NCBI GenBank assembly: GCA_017621955.1
Contig: JAGASB010000155.1
Coordinates: 1 to 10,731 of the forward strand
Source: Clostridia bacterium
GTDB lineage: Bacteria > Bacillota_A > Clostridia > Christensenellales > Borkfalkiaceae
Direction: 5' to 3'
Length of the DNA: 10,731 nt
Shown here: piece after piece, positions 7,069-10,731 of the stretch
Layout of the letters: the number at the start of each line of letters is the position of its first letter
How positions within the stretch are numbered: the first letter of the stretch is position 1
Notes under the pieces: generated by a model
What the model was told of the DNA's origin: nothing
The model's input: the letters and a program-made list of their open reading frames with translations, nothing else
Databases searched by the model: none
Made by a program: the position numbers and the translations under genes

Positions 7069-10000
7069 AACAACTAAATCAAGAAAGTTGCTTATTCTTT
7101 CCGCACTTTTCGTGTTTTGTATGAGCTTTGGTTTGTTTTTTGGTGGTTTTGGTACAACTACGGCACACGCCGCAGCAGTAACAACCCCTAAATATGCAGT
7201 ACCTATGACATATTCTTGCTACTACAAGAGCAATGCTTCTACATCTAATACGGGTTCGGGAACAGCAACGAGTTTTACTGCGAGAGTTGGTTCAAGTTCA
7301 TATAGAACCTACTCTTTAAGTATTTACGGTTCAAGTGCATCGGGAACGGGTACTTGGAACGGATATATAAACAGTAGTACAGTAACCCTTTCGTTATCTG
7401 CATCTTCGGGTTCTCCCAAAATTACAGTAACGAATAGTTCAGGAACAACGGTAGGAAGTGGAACGGGAACGTTCTCTATTTCAGGTTTGGCAAACGGTAC
7501 ATATACGGGAACCTTTGGCGATAGCGCAGGTTGGCTTGTTAATAACCGTCAATACGATTCAGCAGGTTTTAATGCTTCATTTACCTTTTCGGTGGATGCA
7601 ACAACGCCAACAATTAGTGGCGCATCAACATCTACTACGGGTAAATATACAAATGCGGCATTTACGGTAAGTGCAAGTGATAGTGGCGGTAGTGGTCTTG
7701 CAGCATTATATTACAAAACACCCGATGCTTCGTCCTATTCATCGGTAGCATCTTCTAAGACTTTTTCGGCAGGAAGCACGAACGGTTTGTATTCATTTTA
7801 TGCTAAGGACAATGCCCAAAATCAGACATCTACATACTACGTTTACTACGATGGTACCAAACCGACAGGCGTGGTAAAAAATGCAAGTGGAACGACCTTG
7901 ACTTCATCTTACACAAGTGGAGGATTTTCCTATTCGGCAAGCGATGCTCATAGTGGAGTGAGCTATTTGCAATATATGACGCCAAGTTCTTCAAGTTGGG
8001 AAACCTATACTTCGGGAACGCAAATTGCGGCAAGTGCAGCGAACGGAAAATATCAGTTCAGGGCTGTCGATAAAGCAGGAAATGTGTCAGAAATTTCGAC
8101 TATTTACCTCGATTCGGTGGCTCCCGTTGGCGTGTTATATAGTGGCGCATCTGCTGTAAGTTCGGGGACAAAATCAACGGCAAGTTATATTAAATATGTT
8201 GCATCGGATGCTTCTTCGGGTATTAAAACTGTTTATGTAAAAAAACCTAATGCAAGTAGCTATACGACCTATACAAGTGGAACACAGTTGACGGAAAACG
8301 GGACGTACTCATTTTACTGCGTTGATAATGTTTCGCTTCAATCGTCCGTTATGACTATTTCGCTCGATAACAAAGCCCCGATATTATCTATTTCAAAGGG
8401 TAATTTTGGCGATACGCTTAGTGATAGTTTTACAGTAAGCGCATCGGATAACATTGGCGGAACGAAGTTATATTACAAAACACCAAGTGGCTCATTTGTT
8501 CAATCGGCAAGTACAAGCGTAACAATTTCCAAAACTCAACCTAACGGGACGTACTCATTTTATGCTGAGGACGGATATGGAAATAAGTCGGCAACCTATA
8601 CTGTAATTTTAAGTATATCGGCTCCGACTGCTCAGATTGTAAGGGCAAGTAGTGGTACGCAAGTATGCGTAATTTGGACGGATAGTAATTGTTCGGGTAC
8701 TCTTAACGGAGAAAGTTATGTCAACGGAACGTGGATTAAAGCAGAGGGCGACCATACATTTGTTTTGACGAATGATGCGAACCGTTCTACAACTTATACG
8801 TTCTCAATCGACCACTATTACGAAGAACAAAAAGTTGTTGTGCCGACTTGTACGACTGACGGATATACGGTATATGAATGTGCGAATTGTGGTGATACGT
8901 ATAATGCAAATTATGTAGATGCGCTCGGTCATAACTATATAGTAACAAAGGTTGTAGAATCGACTTGTACGGCTGAGGGTTATTCGGTTTATACTTGTTC
9001 TCGTTGTGGCGCAACGTTTAACGATGACGTAGTTTCTGCAAACGGACACGATTATGGCAGTTGGTATGTAATCAAAGATTCCACTTGCTTGGATACGGGT
9101 ACTCAAAGAAGAGACTGTATCAGTTGTGGTGCATACGAGACTGAAACAATTTTAGCAAAAGGACACGATTATAAAGCAACGGTAACGGCTCCGACGTGTA
9201 CTGCGCAAGGTTATACTACTCACGTATGTGGTAGATGCGACGATACGTATGTGGATACTTATGTAAATGCGAAAGGTCATAAATACGTAGCAAAGGTAAC
9301 TGAACCGACTTGTACGGATAGAGGTTATACGACTCAAACTTGTAGCGTTTGTGGAGATAGTTATATCGAAAATTATGTAAATGCACACGGACACGAATAT
9401 GGCGCTTGGAGAATTACGACAAGTGCAACGTGTACGGAAAACGGTTTAAGATATAAAACTTGTGCAACGTGTAATTATAAGTATAATGAAGCAATCCCTG
9501 CATTGGGACACTCTTATGAACCCGAAGTAATTGAACCTACTTGCGTGGACAAAGGTTATACAACTCATATTTGTTCAAGATGTGGAACGGGTTATAATGA
9601 TACTTTTGTAGATGCCCTCGGACACGATTATCAAGCAAAGAGAGTAGAACCGACTTGTACGGAAGAAGGTTATATTGGTCAAAGCTGTTCAAGATGTAGT
9701 GATATGTATAAAACACAAATCTTGAAAGCAACAGGACACGATTATGTAGAAACGTATGTAGAAGTAACGTGTACGGAAGAGGGGTGTGTTCTTCACACTT
9801 GCTTGGCTTGTCAATATGAATATAAGACAAATATCGTAAGTCCGAGTGGACACTCGTTAGAAACGCACGTTCTTCTTGCATCGACTTGTGATACTAAGGG
9901 CGAAAGATATTATGGGTGTTCAAAGTGTGATTATGAACGTATCGACGAAATTCCCGAAAAAGGACATAACTATCAGCTTGCAAGCGAAGAAAATATAGAC

Positions 10001-10321
10001 GGTGTTATCAAGAGAACGTATATTTGTTCTACTTGTACCGATTCCTACGAGCAAGATATGGGCGCTCAGTATGAAAAAGTATCAAACTACGTTGATTATC
10101 TTTTTGATGAATACAGTCCATATATGATGTGGGTGTTCTTGGCAACGGCAGGTGTATGGTCGATTGCAATGGGTATTGCTATTATCATCGCTACGAAAAA
10201 CGAAGATAAGGCAAAGGCTAAGAAGATGTTGGTTAATTACGGTATAGGTTTAATTGTCATCTTCGCAATTTTGGTTGCGGCTCCGTATCTTGTTAAAGGT
10301 ATTGCAGCGCTTGTAACCTAA
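7058..10321 (+). CDS. Giant surface protein: Ig-like repeats, Cys repeats and C-terminal pilin module
   Basis: A 1087-residue exported protein. Residues 1-39 are a signal peptide (KSRK n-region, hydrophobic core, cleavage near AHA|A). About 42-179 is a Ser/Thr/Gly-rich beta-type region. About 180-585 contains five Ig-like units with motifs such as D..xP, SASD..SG, LYYKTP, NGTYSFYA and D..GN. Residues 596-980 hold ten Cys repeats like those of the protein at 117-1643, plus a half unit (C990, C993). Residues of about 1005-1087 form a two-helix module with loop ATKNEDKAKAKKM and GIGLIVIFAILVAAPYLVKG, aligning with the small pilins encoded upstream. Predicted topology puts about 1000 residues outside the membrane. 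The likely role is a conjugation adhesin or stalk attached to the T4SS by its pilin-like end; this is inferred from architecture. AAAGGAGG at 7044-7051 lies within the virB4 end, and the two genes overlap by 11 nt. Its stop overlaps the methyltransferase start (TAATG). Confidence 0.9.
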   Translation: MKTKTTKSRKLLILSALFVFCMSFGLFFGGFGTTTAHAAAVTTPKYAVPMTYSCYYKSNASTSNTGSGTATSFTARVGSSSYRTYSLSIYGSSASGTGTWNGYINSSTVTLSLSASSGSPKITVTNSSGTTVGSGTGTFSISGLANGTYTGTFGDSAGWLVNNRQYDSAGFNASFTFSVDATTPTISGASTSTTGKYTNAAFTVSASDSGGSGLAALYYKTPDASSYSSVASSKTFSAGSTNGLYSFYAKDNAQNQTSTYYVYYDGTKPTGVVKNASGTTLTSSYTSGGFSYSASDAHSGVSYLQYMTPSSSSWETYTSGTQIAASAANGKYQFRAVDKAGNVSEISTIYLDSVAPVGVLYSGASAVSSGTKSTASYIKYVASDASSGIKTVYVKKPNASSYTTYTSGTQLTENGTYSFYCVDNVSLQSSVMTISLDNKAPILSISKGNFGDTLSDSFTVSASDNIGGTKLYYKTPSGSFVQSASTSVTISKTQPNGTYSFYAEDGYGNKSATYTVILSISAPTAQIVRASSGTQVCVIWTDSNCSGTLNGESYVNGTWIKAEGDHTFVLTNDANRSTTYTFSIDHYYEEQKVVVPTCTTDGYTVYECANCGDTYNANYVDALGHNYIVTKVVESTCTAEGYSVYTCSRCGATFNDDVVSANGHDYGSWYVIKDSTCLDTGTQRRDCISCGAYETETILAKGHDYKATVTAPTCTAQGYTTHVCGRCDDTYVDTYVNAKGHKYVAKVTEPTCTDRGYTTQTCSVCGDSYIENYVNAHGHEYGAWRITTSATCTENGLRYKTCATCNYKYNEAIPALGHSYEPEVIEPTCVDKGYTTHICSRCGTGYNDTFVDALGHDYQAKRVEPTCTEEGYIGQSCSRCSDMYKTQILKATGHDYVETYVEVTCTEEGCVLHTCLACQYEYKTNIVSPSGHSLETHVLLASTCDTKGERYYGCSKCDYERIDEIPEKGHNYQLASEENIDGVIKRTYICSTCTDSYEQDMGAQYEKVSNYVDYLFDEYSPYMMWVFLATAGVWSIAMGIAIIIATKNEDKAKAKKMLVNYGIGLIVIFAILVAAPYLVKGIAALVT
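7595..8811 (+). repeat. About five Ig-like beta-sandwich repeats
   Basis: Units of roughly 65-86 residues start near residue 180 with D-x3-P-type boundaries (DATTPT, DGTKPT, DSVAPV, DNKAPI, SISAPT). Each has an SASD-type loop and all but the last end in a (N)G-x-Y-x-F element followed by a D..GN-like turn. DNA identity persists between units: TTATATTACAAAACACC occurs at 7706-7722 and 8468-8484, and ACGGGACGTACTCATTTTA recurs near 8298 and 8544. The last unit is shorter and diverged, and contains two Cys. They resemble bacterial Ig-like domains of surface adhesins; the exact Pfam family is not determined here. Confidence 0.75.
8843..10036 (+). repeat. Ten Cys repeats plus a half unit, in a higher-order A-A-B pattern
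   Basis: Units start at residues 596, 635, 675, 712, 750, 790, 827, 865, 903 and 942, with lengths of 37-40 residues. Each has C-x9or10-C-x2-C and a GH near the end. Units 3, 6 and 10 are a distinct type (no GYTT-like motif; I-P/L-A-like stretch before GH), giving the order AABAABAAAB. Units 2 and 5, just before a B unit, carry an insertion with DYGSW or EYGAW. Unit 9 has an extra Cys in place of the usual Tyr (EEGC). A final CSTC at 990-993 is a partial unit. Confidence 0.8.
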
Positions 10322-10731
10322 TGAACAAACAGGAACTTTACTGTGGGGATTGCTTGGCAGTAATGCCGAGCATCCCTGATTCATCTATTGACCTTGTGTT
10401 ATGCGATTTACCTTACGGAACAAGCGTAGTTCATAAGTGGAATAAGGCTTTACCGTTAGAAAAACTTTGGAAAGAGTATGAAAGAATTATAAAGCCCAAC
10501 GGCGTTATTTGTCTTTTCGGTACGCAGCCATTTACATCACAACTAATATGTTCAAATATTAAGTTGTTTAGGTATTTATGGCTATGGAAAAAAGAAACGC
10601 CGACGGGCTTTCTTAATGCTAATTACAAGCCATTGAACGCAATAGAGGAAATTGCAGTATTTAGTAAAGCAAAGGTGGGAAGTTTATCTAAAAATCCTAT
10701 ACCGTATCATCCACCTACATTAAAGGCAATA
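10321..10731 (+). CDS. N6/N4-type DNA methyltransferase, N-terminal part (runs off the window)
   Basis: An open frame of 137 codons from ATG 10321 to the window edge with no stop. It begins with a CGDCLAVMPSIPDSSIDLVL stretch typical of site-specific methyltransferases, followed by motif IV as DLPYGTS (residues 29-35), a variant of the DPPY/NPPY catalytic motif common in phage and mobile-element enzymes. VICLFGTQPFTSQL and the later GFLNANYKPL segment match the same family. Motif order (IV before the SAM-binding FxGxG motif, which must lie beyond the edge) indicates the PF01555 family; adenine-N6 is the more likely product. It starts inside the stop of the preceding gene (TAATG) with no clear Shine-Dalgarno site, so translation is probably coupled to the surface-protein gene. 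No restriction partner is visible. A role in protecting transferred DNA from host restriction is an inference from context. Confidence 0.9.
   Translation, partial: MNKQELYCGDCLAVMPSIPDSSIDLVLCDLPYGTSVVHKWNKALPLEKLWKEYERIIKPNGVICLFGTQPFTSQLICSNIKLFRYLWLWKKETPTGFLNANYKPLNAIEEIAVFSKAKVGSLSKNPIPYHPPTLKAI

Noticed and set aside
8787..9881. Several minus-strand frames opposite the Cys repeats of the large protein
   Set aside because: Same cause: repeat-driven open frames with low-complexity translations lying inside a clear + strand gene.
276..10036. Cys repeats as zinc-finger DNA-binding domains
   Set aside because: Both proteins have signal peptides and membrane-embedded C-termini, so the repeats are outside the cell.

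Overview
The window looks like part of the transfer (type IV secretion) operon of an integrative conjugative element or conjugative plasmid in a low- to mid-GC Bacillota-type bacterium, probably an uncultured gut Clostridia-like lineage. This rests on strong AAGGAGG-type ribosome binding sites, TAA stops, Gram-positive-style signal peptides, a VirB4/VirB6/VirB2 set without outer-membrane components, and Cys-rich surface repeats of a kind common in Clostridia. All genes lie on the + strand, with gaps of at most about 70 nt or short overlaps, so they read as one operon whose promoter and first genes lie upstream.

Layout: (1) 1-99, the C-terminal tail of an unidentified protein. (2) 117-1643, a secreted and membrane-anchored surface protein with six 38-residue Cys repeats, two Pro/Glu-rich linkers around a small beta-type domain, and a C-terminal membrane anchor. 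(3) 1647-1979 and 1998-2297, two tandem, closely related VirB2-like pilins with two membrane segments each. (4) 2315-2347, a strong intrinsic terminator inside the operon. (5) 2368-3213, a signal-peptide protein whose C-terminus is a third copy of the pilin module. (6) 3224-4423, a polytopic VirB6/TrbL-like channel protein. (7) 4423-7068, the VirB4 ATPase with a VirB3/PrgI-like two-helix N-terminus. (8) 7058-10321, a 1087-residue surface protein made of a signal peptide, a Ser/Thr/Gly-rich beta domain, about five Ig-like repeats, ten Cys repeats and a fourth, more diverged pilin module at the very C-terminus. (9) 10321-end, the start of an N6/N4-type DNA methyltransferase that runs off the window.

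The products can be read as one machine. VirB4 powers it, the VirB6-like protein forms the inner-membrane channel, and the two small pilins build the pilus or conduit. The most unusual feature is that two large exported proteins end in the same two-helix pilin module as the small pilins. The predicted topology (both termini outside, basic loop inside) would put their long N-terminal domains on the cell or pilus surface. I infer that they are pilus-incorporated or pilus-base adhesins that let the conjugation machine contact recipient cells. The 508-residue protein shares the Cys repeats but has an ordinary single-helix anchor. The intra-operon terminator probably lets the major pilins be transcribed in excess over the fusion protein, channel and ATPase. 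Relaxase, coupling protein, VirB8-like protein and cell-wall hydrolase are not in the window and would be expected outside it.
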